DNA of 64,000 nucleotides from Proteiniclasticum sediminis (GTDB lineage Bacteria; Bacillota; Clostridia; Clostridiales; Clostridiaceae): NCBI RefSeq assembly GCF_018128025.1, contig NZ_JAGSCS010000001.1, positions 177,322 through 241,321 of the forward strand, given 5' to 3'. The notes under the pieces are model-generated. The model was not told the origin of the DNA, ran no database searches, and was given only the letters and a program-made list of their open reading frames with translations. Within the stretch, counting starts at the first letter, position 1; each line of letters opens with the position of its first letter. Made by a program: the position numbers and the translations under genes. Shown here one piece after another: positions 25,563 to 33,494 of the stretch.

Positions 25563-26018
25563 ATGAGCCAAAAATGTGCATTGTACATGCCTGTGGCCGG
25601 AGAAGTCATCCCCATGGATGAGGCCAATGATTATCTCGCCGATGATCTGGTGGGGGGAACAGGCGTCTGCATCATCCCCGACGGCGATATCTTTTTTGCC
25701 CCGGTTTCCGGGCAGGTGGTGCTGGTTTCCGAGAATCTCAACAGCGTGGCCATCAGCACCCCGGATCATCTGACCATCCTGATCCATGCGGGACTGGATA
25801 CGGCAAAGCTCCAGGGAAGGGGTTTCGCCTCCTATGTGAAAGTGGGGGATAAGGTCACTGTGGGGGATAAACTCCTCTTCATGGATCGCGACTTTGTTGG
25901 ACTTTCCGCCAAGGTCACCTCGCCGCTCATCATCACCACCCCCGACAAGATTCGGGATTTATCCATCAACTACAAGGCAAACAGCGCCTTTGTGAAGTTC
26001 ATGGAAATCTCACTGTAG
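25563..26018 (+). CDS. PTS EIIA-Glc-like protein lacking the second histidine
   Basis: A 151-residue stand-alone EIIA of the glucose family, which carries phosphate from HPr to sugar permeases or acts as a regulator. The phosphorylated histidine is His75 in ILIHAGLDTAKLQGRGF. Gapless alignment from APVSG to this His puts Asn60 where E. coli EIIA-Glc has His75, the partner residue needed to pass phosphate on to EIIB. No EIIB or EIIC gene is near. ptsH follows with its own promoter. The protein may therefore act mainly in regulation, though that is inference. Confidence 0.85.
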   Translation: MSQKCALYMPVAGEVIPMDEANDYLADDLVGGTGVCIIPDGDIFFAPVSGQVVLVSENLNSVAISTPDHLTILIHAGLDTAKLQGRGFASYVKVGDKVTVGDKLLFMDRDFVGLSAKVTSPLIITTPDKIRDLSINYKANSAFVKFMEISL

Positions 26019-26024
26019 CCCTTG

Positions 26025-26052
26025 TTGTATTCGACGCAAAACATGTTATAAT
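26025..26052 (+). promoter_or_regulatory. ptsH promoter
   Basis: TTGTAT (26025-26030), 16 bases, and TATAAT (26047-26052) preceded by TGT make a strong extended -10 promoter 39 bases before ptsH. Confidence 0.75.
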
Positions 26053-26090
26053 TAGGTTGTTTAGAAAATAGTAACAAACGAGGTGATTAA

Positions 26091-26351
26091 ATGGTTTCAA
26101 AGGAAGTTGCAGTCAAGAACCCTACAGGTCTGCATGCCAGACCGGCCACGCTTTTAGTAAAGAAGGCTTCTTCATTCAAGTCTGACGTCAGCGTTGAATA
26201 TAACGGCAAAAAAGCCAACGTCAAGAGTCTCATCGGTGTTCTGTCCCTGGGCGTAACCAAGGGTGCAAACATCACCGTCATCGCCAATGGCGAAGATGAA
26301 GATGTGGCCTGTGAAGAAGTGGCAAAGCTCATCGAGAATCTGGAAGAGTAA
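26091..26351 (+). CDS. ptsH: Phosphocarrier protein HPr
   Basis: HPr takes phosphate from Enzyme I and hands it to the sugar-specific EIIA domains. The 86-residue protein has the active His15 in NPTGLHARPA and the regulatory Ser46 in NVKSLIGVLSLGV. Ser46 is the site used by HPr kinase, so this organism probably uses Gram-positive carbon catabolite control with CcpA. Enzyme I is not adjacent. The gene is monocistronic, flanked by its own promoter and a strong terminator at 26383. Confidence 0.96.
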   Translation: MVSKEVAVKNPTGLHARPATLLVKKASSFKSDVSVEYNGKKANVKSLIGVLSLGVTKGANITVIANGEDEDVACEEVAKLIENLEE

Positions 26352-26382
26352 TTTTCCATTCTCCCAAAAAGAAGAAGAACCC

Positions 26383-26418
26383 GCTAGGATTGAGTCATCA
26401 ATCCTAGCTTTCTTTTTC
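26383..26418 (+). terminator. Rho-independent terminator of ptsH
   Basis: An 11-bp perfect stem (26383-26393 with 26398-26408), GTCA loop, then TTTCTTTTT. Confidence 0.93.
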
Positions 26419-26451
26419 GTCGGGAAAAACACGCACATTCTCGGAAAATTC

Positions 26452-26482
26452 TTGGTGAATATTTGGGATTCTAGTGTATACT
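26452..26482 (+). promoter_or_regulatory. Possible promoter of the MBL-purB operon, -10 within a palindrome
   Basis: TTGGTG (26452-26457) and TATACT (26477-26482) are 19 bases apart. The -10 lies inside CTAGT-GTAT-ACTAG (26471-26484), a symmetric site that could bind a repressor. Confidence 0.4.
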
Positions 26483-26521
26483 AGTACTGTCAGAAACATA
26501 AACCCACAAAGGAGAAATTCC

Positions 26522-27436
26522 ATGGAAAGCCGACTCATCCAAGGAAATACCTATGTTCTCGATCTGGGAATCCTGGATTTGCCTTACTATAAAATCAACG
26601 AAACCGATATTATCCTGCTGGATACGGGCTATATGAAGGACCACCGGGAAAAACTCGCGGAGTTCTTCACGGCTAACCGCCTCCAGGTCAAGGGAATTCT
26701 CTGTTCCCACGCCCACATCGACCACGTGGGCAATGCCCAGTTTTTCAAGGAAAAATATGGCGCCCTCGTCGCCATGGCCCAGGAAGAGGCGAACATTGTC
26801 CATTCCACCCTGGGGCTGAAAATCTTCTACAGCACCTATCCGCTGTCCAAGGTGGAAGAGCATTACGGCCATATGGTGGTCCAGACGGACCTCCCCATCT
26901 CGTCCCAGGAGACCTCCGTTACCCTTTGCGGGGTGACCTTCGAGCTTCTCCACACCCCCGGGCATAGCATTGGCCACATGGTGATCACCACCCCGGACAA
27001 GGTTTCCTATCTGGGGGACGCCCTCATCAGCGAGGACGTCATGGCCAGCGCGAAAATGCCCTATGCCTACCTTCTCAAGGAGGATCTGGCCAGCAAAGTC
27101 TCCCTCTATGCCTTAAAATCCGACTGGTATGTCCTGGCCCATAAGGGCGTATATCCGGACATCCGGGATCTCATCACGGACAACATCTACTTTTACCGCC
27201 AGCGGGCAGAGGAAGTGCTTCGCCTGGTGACGGAGAAAATGACCCAGGAAGACATTCTGAAAGCTGCAGCCAAAACCATGGGGTTTCGGGTGGGCAGCAT
27301 CAACAAATACCTGGTGGTGGAGCGGATGCTCCGCAGCTATCTCGATTACCTGGTGGAAACCGGAAAACTCATCCTCACCCTGGATGCCGGTTTCCTGAAA
27401 TACATCAACCCCAACGAAAGAAATATGGAGGACTAA
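26522..27436 (+). CDS. MBL-fold metallo-hydrolase
   Basis: A 304-residue metallo-beta-lactamase fold protein with the dinuclear metal motif SHAHIDHVGNAQ (HxHxDH), a further His in LLHTPGHSIGH, Asp in SYLGDALIS and His in VLAHKGVY. A helical C-terminal domain of about 100 residues follows. It may hydrolyse a thioester, phosphodiester or lactone; the sequence does not say which. AAAGGAG (26508-26514) selects ATG 26522; the open frame upstream to 26474 overlaps the promoter. purB begins three bases after the stop, so the two are cotranscribed. Confidence 0.85.
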   Translation: MESRLIQGNTYVLDLGILDLPYYKINETDIILLDTGYMKDHREKLAEFFTANRLQVKGILCSHAHIDHVGNAQFFKEKYGALVAMAQEEANIVHSTLGLKIFYSTYPLSKVEEHYGHMVVQTDLPISSQETSVTLCGVTFELLHTPGHSIGHMVITTPDKVSYLGDALISEDVMASAKMPYAYLLKEDLASKVSLYALKSDWYVLAHKGVYPDIRDLITDNIYFYRQRAEEVLRLVTEKMTQEDILKAAAKTMGFRVGSINKYLVVERMLRSYLDYLVETGKLILTLDAGFLKYINPNERNMED

Positions 27437-27439
27437 ACC

Positions 27440-28870
27440 ATGAGAGACCGTTACGAATCCCCCTTAAACCGCCGCTACTCCTCACCGGAGATGAGCTACA
27501 TCTTTTCCGATCTGAAGAAGTTCAAAACCTGGCGTGAGCTGTGGATCGCCCTGGCCAAAGCCGAGAGGGAACTGGGTCTGCCCATCACCCAGGAGCAGAT
27601 CGATGATCTCATCCGCTTCAAGGACGACATCAACTTCGCCGAGGCGGAAGCCCGGGAGAAACTGGTGCGCCATGATGTCATGAGCCACGTCCATGCCTAC
27701 GGCCTCCAAGCGGAGTCCGCCAAGGGCATCATCCACCTGGGCGCCACCAGCTGCTATGTGGGGGACAACACGGACCTCATCATCATGCGGGAGGGGCTCC
27801 TCCTCATCCGGACAAAACTGGTGGAAGTGCTGAAAAACCTCAAAGCCTTTGCCCTGAAGTATAAAGATCTGCCCACCCTGGGGTATACCCACTACCAGCC
27901 TGCCCAAACCACCACCGTGGGAAAACGCGCCACCTTGTGGATGCAGGACCTGACCCTGGATCTGGAGCGGCTGAACCACCTCATCGAAAATCTTCGGTTC
28001 CGAGGCGTCAAAGGCACCACGGGAACCCAAGCCAGCTTCATGATGCTCTTTGATCAGGATGAGGAGAAGGTGAAGGAACTGGACCGCCTGGTTACCGCCC
28101 ATTTCGGCTTCCCCAGCTCCTTCGGCGTCACGGGGCAGACCTATCCCCGAAAGATCGACAGCCAGGTGCTGAACATGCTCAGCGAAATCGCCCAGAGCGC
28201 CTACAAGTTCAGCAATGATCTGCGTCTTCTCCAAAGCATGAAGGAGATCGAGGAACCCTTCGAGAAAAACCAGATCGGCTCCTCCGCCATGGCCTACAAG
28301 CGCAACCCCATGCGCAGCGAACGCATGGGTGCCCTGGCGCGCTACATCATCGTGGATGCCCTGAATCCGGCCATCACCGCCTCCACCCAGTGGTTTGAAC
28401 GAACCCTGGATGACTCCGCCAACAAGCGCATCGCCGTGGCGGAAGCCTTCCTGGCCCTGGATGGAGTCCTCAACCTCTACATCAACGTCTCCGAGGGGAT
28501 GGTGGTCTATGAGAAGATGATCGCCGCCCATCTGCGCAGCGAGCTGCCCTTCATGGCTACGGAAAACATCATCATGGAAGGCGTGAAGCGGGGAGGAGAC
28601 CGTCAGGAGCTCCATGAGCTCATTCGGGAGCACTCCATGGAAGCCTCCCGCCAGGTGAAGATGGAAGGCCTCCCCAACGATCTTCTCCAGCGGATTGCGG
28701 ATGATTCCCGATTCGGCCTGACCCACGAAGAACTGGAAACGGTCCTGGATCCTTCAAAGTTCGTGGGACGCGCCCCCGGGCAGGTGGAAGAGTTCATCGC
28801 CCTGGAAGTGGATCCGATTTTGGAAGCCTACGGCAGCAGCGACTGGAAAAAATCCGAAATTACGGTATAA
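27440..28870 (+). CDS. purB: Adenylosuccinate lyase
   Basis: PurB cleaves SAICAR and adenylosuccinate, releasing fumarate, in purine synthesis. The 476-residue protein belongs to the fumarase/aspartase superfamily: signature GSSAMAYKRNPMRSER carries the catalytic Ser loop, GATSCYVGDN and TLGYTHYQPAQ carry the other active-site residues, and FRGVKGTTGTQASF the conserved Thr/Ser-rich loop. The length fits the eukaryote-like longer PurB group found in some Clostridia. It is encoded right after the MBL-fold gene rather than in a purine operon. Confidence 0.94.
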   Translation: MRDRYESPLNRRYSSPEMSYIFSDLKKFKTWRELWIALAKAERELGLPITQEQIDDLIRFKDDINFAEAEAREKLVRHDVMSHVHAYGLQAESAKGIIHLGATSCYVGDNTDLIIMREGLLLIRTKLVEVLKNLKAFALKYKDLPTLGYTHYQPAQTTTVGKRATLWMQDLTLDLERLNHLIENLRFRGVKGTTGTQASFMMLFDQDEEKVKELDRLVTAHFGFPSSFGVTGQTYPRKIDSQVLNMLSEIAQSAYKFSNDLRLLQSMKEIEEPFEKNQIGSSAMAYKRNPMRSERMGALARYIIVDALNPAITASTQWFERTLDDSANKRIAVAEAFLALDGVLNLYINVSEGMVVYEKMIAAHLRSELPFMATENIIMEGVKRGGDRQELHELIREHSMEASRQVKMEGLPNDLLQRIADDSRFGLTHEELETVLDPSKFVGRAPGQVEEFIALEVDPILEAYGSSDWKKSEITV

Positions 28871-28871
28871 T
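28843..28871 (+). promoter_or_regulatory. Possible promoter of the small export protein gene
   Basis: CTGGAA (28843-28848), 17 bases, and a perfect TATAAT (28866-28871), overlapping the purB stop. An 8-bp stem (28889-28896 with 28902-28909) lies in the leader. Confidence 0.45.
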
Positions 28872-28931
28872 GGAAGGAAAACGCCCTTTGCCGGCCCCTA
28901 AGGCCGGCATGAGGCTTCTAAAGGAGTTACC

Positions 28932-29396
28932 ATGAGCCCAATATTGCAAGTGTTTTTTCTCTCCATGATTCCGCTCATTGAGCAAAGAGGGGCCATTCCC
29001 CTGGGCTTTGTTCACCAGCTGAGCCCCCTGACCATTTTTCTCGTGTCTTTGGCAGGAAGCATGATTCCTTCACCTTTTATTCTGCTCCTTTTCAATAAGA
29101 TCTATGCCTTCCTGAAGACCAAGCCGGTCTTCAAGCGGCTGGTGGATCTCATCGACAGCAAGATCGCCAAAAACCGCGATTCCCTGGAAAAGCGAAAAGA
29201 ACTGGGCCTGATCCTCTTTGTGGGAATTCCGTTGCCGACGACGGGCATCTGGACAGGCAGCGCCATCGCCGCATTCCTGGGACTGGACTTCAAGAAGAGT
29301 CTTCTGTGCAACTTCATCGGCGGCATTATCTCTGCCGTGGCCATTACGGTGATCTGTCTTCTCATCCCGGGATTCTTCGTGGCAAAAACCCTGTAA
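28932..29396 (+). CDS. Small multidrug export family membrane protein
   Basis: A 154-residue hydrophobic protein with four or so membrane segments. It matches the COG2426/putative small multidrug export family: IPLIEQRGAIPLGF near the N-terminus and LFVGIPLPTTGIWTGSAIAAFLGL in the middle. The export function of the family is weakly supported. AAAGGAG precedes ATG 28932. Confidence 0.82.
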   Translation: MSPILQVFFLSMIPLIEQRGAIPLGFVHQLSPLTIFLVSLAGSMIPSPFILLLFNKIYAFLKTKPVFKRLVDLIDSKIAKNRDSLEKRKELGLILFVGIPLPTTGIWTGSAIAAFLGLDFKKSLLCNFIGGIISAVAITVICLLIPGFFVAKTL

Positions 29397-29452
29397 ACCC
29401 ATTCCAGGCAAAAACATTTCCAAAAATTCATAATCTCTTTATACGTTTGTTA

Positions 29453-29458
29453 TATAAT
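29453..29458 (+). promoter_or_regulatory. Possible -10 element for the lipoprotein at 29482
   Basis: A perfect TATAAT lies 24 bases before the start; no clear -35 hexamer is seen. Confidence 0.35.
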
Positions 29459-29481
29459 CCTTCTGAGAGAGGATGACGTGT

Positions 29482-30243
29482 ATGCGAATTAAGACCACTG
29501 CCCTGATTCTGCTTCTGGTTCTGCTGATGACCTCCGGATGCATGAAAAAAGAAGACCAGACCGCCGTACAGACGGCACCCATTTTAAGCTTTTCCACAGA
29601 TAAGGCCGAGAATATCAAGTTTGTCCGGACCAAGAATTATGATGGTCTGGCCCTGAAGGAGTACACCGATACCACCTACAGTTATGAGGTGACCCCTGAC
29701 GGAAAACTCATGACGGTCTATCTGCGCAATGCTCCTTCCGCCATCACCACGGTGGTGGCCAAGAAAGAGGAAATTCTGCTGAAAGCCGAGGATGCCTTAA
29801 AACGGCTGGATTTTGACCTCGAAGAGTTTGAAACCAAAGTCAGCTTCGACGAAACCCGAAAACAGTACAAAAGCACATCCCGCCAGAAAAAAGGGGAGTT
29901 CTTCACTGGAAACAACGTGTACATCCAGTACACCGCTGACGGCACACTGGTCAGCATTTCCATGAAGTACGAGAATCCTTCGGTGCTGGACACTGTCGAC
30001 AAGATCACCCTAGACAAAGCCAAAGAAATCGTCATGAATTATTTCGCCACCAATACCCTGACCCAAAAGTACGCGCCGCTTCTCACCAAGGAGCTCATCC
30101 GCCATGAGGTGGACGTGTACAACAACAAGAAGGTCTATAATCTCTACTTTACCCTGCAGTCCGATGATTTCGGGATCTTCGACTTCACCTATGTGGTGAG
30201 TACGGAAACCGGCATCATCCTCTACCGTAAAGAACTGCGCTAA
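29482..30243 (+). CDS. Putative lipoprotein
   Basis: A 253-residue secreted lipoprotein: the signal ends in MTSGC, so the Cys would be lipid-modified. The mature part has no recognised domain; it is rich in beta strands and contains repeated KxYKSTSRQKKG-like polar stretches and a C-terminal FGIFDFTYVVSTETG, reminiscent of PepSY-like secreted domains. ATG 29482 is preferred over ATG 29473, which overlaps the GAGAGAGGA site. It is flanked by its own promoter and terminator. Confidence 0.75.
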   Translation: MRIKTTALILLLVLLMTSGCMKKEDQTAVQTAPILSFSTDKAENIKFVRTKNYDGLALKEYTDTTYSYEVTPDGKLMTVYLRNAPSAITTVVAKKEEILLKAEDALKRLDFDLEEFETKVSFDETRKQYKSTSRQKKGEFFTGNNVYIQYTADGTLVSISMKYENPSVLDTVDKITLDKAKEIVMNYFATNTLTQKYAPLLTKELIRHEVDVYNNKKVYNLYFTLQSDDFGIFDFTYVVSTETGIILYRKELR

Positions 30244-30262
30244 GAGATGGAAAAGCTCATCT

Positions 30263-30304
30263 GAGAGCCCTGGCTCCCCAAGCGGGAAGCCGGGGCTCTC
30301 TTTT
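30263..30304 (+). terminator. Rho-independent terminator
   Basis: GAGAGCCC (30263-30270) pairs with GGGCTCTC (30293-30300), with further pairing of GGCT and AGCC inside, then TTTT. Confidence 0.85.
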
Positions 30305-30384
30305 GACGTTGCGCTGGATTTCCCCGTGCAAGCAAATTCAAAAACATGTCCGCAAAATGAAGTTTGTAAAATTAAATTTGACCA

Positions 30385-30411
30385 TTGACATTTTATCAGT
30401 TTAGTTATAAA
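30385..30411 (+). promoter_or_regulatory. Promoter of the mhq-like operon
   Basis: TTGACA (30385-30390) and TATAAA (30406-30411), spacer only 15 bases. The -10 lies in the nearly symmetric TTAGTTATAAACT, a plausible MarR-family operator. Confidence 0.5.
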
Positions 30412-30436
30412 CTCATATCAAGGAGTTGATCGAAGG

Positions 30437-30898
30437 ATGAACACAGAAACCCGCGAAAGCATTATTCTCTGGTTTAAAATTGCCGGGATCCACAACCGGA
30501 ACATCCTGGAATCCAACCGGATTCTTCGGGAGTACGACATCACCGTGGCGCAGTTTGATGTGCTGGCCCAGCTGGGCAAAGCGCAGGAAATGACCCAGAA
30601 TACCTTGTCCGAAAAACTGCTGGCCACCAAAGGCAACATCAGCCAGCTCCTCCGCTCCATGGAAGAGAAGGGCCTGGTCTGCCGAAGGCAGGAATGGAAA
30701 ACAAAATTTGTCACCTTAACCCCCCAGGGCGCTGCCCTCCACGATAAAGTGGTCCCCCTCATGGAAAGTTTTCAGAAGGAAACCTTCCAGGGACTCAGCC
30801 CAGAGGAACGAAAAACCCTCCTCCGGCTCCTCCGCAAAGTTGAACCGATGAAGGCCCATGAGGGGGAATCCCCCCGGGAAGAGGCCGCACAAGAATAA
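30437..30898 (+). CDS. MarR-family transcriptional regulator (MhqR-like)
   Basis: A 153-residue winged-helix regulator. It has the MarR core: dimerisation helices at each end, the recognition region LSEKLLATKGNISQLLRSMEEKGLV, and the wing CRRQEWKTKFVTLTPQG. In Bacillus subtilis the MarR protein MhqR controls ring-cleaving dioxygenases and the esterase MhqD in response to quinones. The same gene types lie directly downstream here, so this protein probably represses its own operon and responds to electrophiles. No Cys sensor is obvious: there is one Cys, in the wing. Confidence 0.85.
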   Translation: MNTETRESIILWFKIAGIHNRNILESNRILREYDITVAQFDVLAQLGKAQEMTQNTLSEKLLATKGNISQLLRSMEEKGLVCRRQEWKTKFVTLTPQGAALHDKVVPLMESFQKETFQGLSPEERKTLLRLLRKVEPMKAHEGESPREEAAQE

Positions 30899-30932
30899 AT
30901 CCCCAAAATACACAAGAAAGAAGGAATAGATC

Positions 30933-31919
30933 ATGCAATTTAAAGGAATCCACCACGTCTCCGCCATTACCAGCTCCGCTGGAAAGAATTACGACTTCTA
31001 TACGAAAGTGCTGGGCATGCGTCTGGTGAAAAAGAGCGTCAATCAGGACGATATTTCGGTTTACCACCTCTACTACGGCGACTACAAAGGAAGCCCGGGA
31101 ACAGCCCTGACCTTCTTTGAATTCCCCGATACCCGACCCAATGTGGAAGGGGTCTCCAGCATCTCCCTCATCTCCCTACGCGTACAAAACGATGCGGCCC
31201 TCCATCACTTCCAGAAGCGCTTCGAAGACTTCGGCGTATGGCAGGAACCCATCCGGGAACGGGCCGGCCGAAAAACCCTCTACTTTAAAGATCCGGAAGG
31301 GCAGAGGCTCATGCTGGTCTCCGATGAGACCAATGTGGGGGTCGCTGCCGGAAAGCCCTGGGACAAGTCTCCCGTGGAGGCGAAGTTCCAGATCCTGGGC
31401 CTGGGCCCTGTGCGCCTCACGGTGAAGGATCCCGAAAATACCATCCTGACCCTCACCCGGCTCATGAACTTCCGGGAGACGGGCTCCTACGAGGCAGAAA
31501 TGCCCGGTCAGCCCCCCATTCAGGTCTTCAGCACCGGCGAGGGCGGCAGCGGCGCAGAAATCCATCTGGAAACCCGCAGCGATCTGCCCTTTGAACGGCA
31601 GGGCTATGGCGGCGTCCACCATGTTGCCTTCCGCGTCGAGGATGAGACCGAGCTTCGCCAGTGGATCGACACCGTCAACCAGGTGGGCTTCCGAAACTCC
31701 GGCTTTGTGGAGCGATTCTACTTCAAATCCCTTTACTTCCGTGAGCCCAACGGCATTCTCTTCGAGCTGGCCACCGACGGTCCGGGCTTTGATACGGATG
31801 AAGAACTGGAATACCTGGGCGAAAGCCTCTCCCTGCCGCCTTTCCTGGAGAATCGGCGGGCCTATATCGAAAAGCAGCTTCGCCCCCTGAACACGAAGCT
31901 GGCGAGGGTGAGAACATGA
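30933..31919 (+). CDS. Ring-cleaving dioxygenase (VOC/glyoxalase fold, MhqE/MhqO-like)
   Basis: A 328-residue protein with two vicinal-oxygen-chelate domains, as in MhqA/MhqE/MhqO. The first domain begins GIHHVSAITSSAGKNYDFYTKVLGMRLVKK, the second contains GVHHVAFRV, and the C-terminal metal ligand is the Glu in PNGILFELAT. These proteins are thought to open hydroquinone or catechol rings during electrophile stress. The stop overlaps the following esterase start (ATGA), which implies translational coupling. Confidence 0.85.
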   Translation: MQFKGIHHVSAITSSAGKNYDFYTKVLGMRLVKKSVNQDDISVYHLYYGDYKGSPGTALTFFEFPDTRPNVEGVSSISLISLRVQNDAALHHFQKRFEDFGVWQEPIRERAGRKTLYFKDPEGQRLMLVSDETNVGVAAGKPWDKSPVEAKFQILGLGPVRLTVKDPENTILTLTRLMNFRETGSYEAEMPGQPPIQVFSTGEGGSGAEIHLETRSDLPFERQGYGGVHHVAFRVEDETELRQWIDTVNQVGFRNSGFVERFYFKSLYFREPNGILFELATDGPGFDTDEELEYLGESLSLPPFLENRRAYIEKQLRPLNTKLARVRT

Positions 31920-32515
31920 AACATCTTTTTGAGGCCGGCAAGCCCGGTCACCGCACCCTGGTGCTCTTTCACGGCACCGGAGGAAAAGAACGGGACCTGA
32001 TCCCCGTGGCGAAGCTCCTCGACGGGGAGGCTTCCATCCTGGCCCTTCGGGGCGAGGTCAGTGAAAACGGCATGCTGCGGTTTTTCAGAAGGCTCGCTGA
32101 AGGCGTCTTCGATGAGGCGGATGTCATGGCCCGGGCCCAGGACATCAAAGCCTTCCTGGAGGAAGCCGTAGCCTCTTATGGCTTGGATCCTTCCCAGCTG
32201 ACGGCCGTGGGGTATTCCAACGGCGCCAACATGGCCGCGGCCATGACACTCCTTCACGGCCCCGTCTTTGCGGAAGCGGTGCTCTTTGCCCCCATGGTCC
32301 CCCTGAAGGATACCCCGGAAATCCCCCTGAAGGGGATGCCCATTTTCCTCGGCGCAGGAACCAATGATCCCATCGTGGTTCCGGAAAACACACGAGCTTT
32401 GGAAGAGCTTCTTCGTCGCCGAGGGGCTGCCGTCAAGACTTACTGGCACGGGGAAGGGCATCGCCTGACCCGAGAGGAAGTCCTGGCCGCCCAATCTTTC
32501 CTCCAAACCCCCTAA
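31916..32515 (+). CDS. Phospholipase/carboxylesterase (MhqD-like alpha/beta hydrolase)
   Basis: A 199-residue serine hydrolase of the carboxylesterase type. The catalytic triad is visible: Ser101 in GYSNGANMA, Asp151 in GTNDPIV and His182 in GEGHRLT, with the oxyanion segment FHGTGGKERDL near the N-terminus. B. subtilis MhqD is co-regulated with MhqE dioxygenase by MhqR, and this gene has the same neighbours. It ends the operon at a hairpin terminator. Confidence 0.87.
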   Translation: MKHLFEAGKPGHRTLVLFHGTGGKERDLIPVAKLLDGEASILALRGEVSENGMLRFFRRLAEGVFDEADVMARAQDIKAFLEEAVASYGLDPSQLTAVGYSNGANMAAAMTLLHGPVFAEAVLFAPMVPLKDTPEIPLKGMPIFLGAGTNDPIVVPENTRALEELLRRRGAAVKTYWHGEGHRLTREEVLAAQSFLQTP

Positions 32516-32522
32516 GACAGCG

Positions 32523-32554
32523 AACACCTCGGAGACGATTCTCCGGGGTGTTTT
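32523..32554 (+). terminator. Rho-independent terminator of the mhq-like operon
   Basis: An 11-12 bp stem (AACACC...CGGAG with CTCCG...GGTGTT, 32523-32534 with 32541-32552) followed by TT. Confidence 0.82.
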
Positions 32555-32564
32555 AATGCTGGTT

Positions 32565-32592
32565 TTGTCGGGGGTTCTTTCTGTTGTATAAT
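32565..32592 (+). promoter_or_regulatory. Promoter of eda-kdgK
   Basis: TTGTCG (32565-32570), 16 bases, TATAAT (32587-32592). The -10 is covered by an inverted repeat, so repression is likely. The leader would be about 200 bases. Confidence 0.5.
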
Positions 32593-32605
32593 TGATTCAT
32601 ACAAC
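32583..32605. promoter_or_regulatory. Palindromic operator over the eda-kdgK promoter
   Basis: GTTGTAT (32583-32589) and ATACAAC (32599-32605) are perfect inverted arms with a 9-base spacer. A further GTTGTAT copy lies at 32763-32769, nearer the gene. GntR-family sugar-acid regulators bind related TTGTA-type sites. Confidence 0.55.
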
Positions 32606-32800
32606 TTGAAAATTTGAAATCATATGCACACCAAAATCAATTTCCATTTCCAAAACGGCTCATTTTGCAAGATAAGCCCAATATCCAGCCGAAAAGGCGA
32701 AAGGATTCCATGGGTTCCTAATGACAGGGGAACACAAAAGTGATAAACTAGATACGGTAAATGTTGTATTTTAAGAAAATATATCATAAGGGAGAATCAA

Positions 32801-33445
32801 ATGATGACGACGATTGAAAAAATCAGAAAGTGTGGAATTGTTCCCGTCATTGCACTGGACAAAGCCGAAGATGCTGTTCCCCTGGCGAAAGCCTTAGTGG
32901 CCGGAGGAATCACTGTGGCTGAAGTCACCTTCAGAACCAGCGCAGCGGAGGAATCCATTGCCCGAATCGCCAAAGAAGTTCCAGAAATGCTCGTGGGCGC
33001 AGGAACGGTACTCACCATTGAACAGGCCGAGAAAGCTGTCGCTGCAGGAGCTCAGTTTATCGTATCCCCAGGTTCCGATGTGGATGTCATCCGCAAAGCC
33101 AAGGAACTGGGTGTGGTCATGCTTCCCGGCGTGGTTACCCCGACGGAAATCATTATCGGACTGAAAGAAGGACTGGAAATCTTCAAGTTCTTCCCCGCAG
33201 GCAACTATGGCGGATTGAAGACCATCAAGGCTCTGGCCGGACCCTTCGGACAGATCACCTTCATCCCCACCGGCGGCATCGGAACAGCCAACATGACTGA
33301 ATACCTGGAGTTCAACAAGATCGAAGCCGTAGGCGGCAGCTGGATGTGCCCCAAGGAACTGGTCAATGCCGGTGCTTGGGAAGAGATTACCCGTCTGTCC
33401 AAAGAAGCTACGGACATCTTCAAGAAGGTTCGACCCAACGCATAA
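32801..33445 (+). CDS. eda: 2-keto-3-deoxy-6-phosphogluconate aldolase
   Basis: Eda splits KDPG to pyruvate and glyceraldehyde-3-phosphate, the last step of the Entner-Doudoroff and uronate routes. The 214-residue protein has Glu41 in VAEVTFRT, GAGTVLT, and the Schiff-base lysine Lys129 in IFKFFPAGNYGG, then PTGGIG. It may also act on 4-hydroxy-2-oxoglutarate. The codon choice looks more uniform than in its neighbours, which fits high expression. kdgK follows after 49 bases. Confidence 0.93.
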   Translation: MMTTIEKIRKCGIVPVIALDKAEDAVPLAKALVAGGITVAEVTFRTSAAEESIARIAKEVPEMLVGAGTVLTIEQAEKAVAAGAQFIVSPGSDVDVIRKAKELGVVMLPGVVTPTEIIIGLKEGLEIFKFFPAGNYGGLKTIKALAGPFGQITFIPTGGIGTANMTEYLEFNKIEAVGGSWMCPKELVNAGAWEEITRLSKEATDIFKKVRPNA

Positions 33446-33494
33446 TTTAATCCCTTAACAAAAGAAAATAGAACGAGAAATCGGAGGAATGAAT

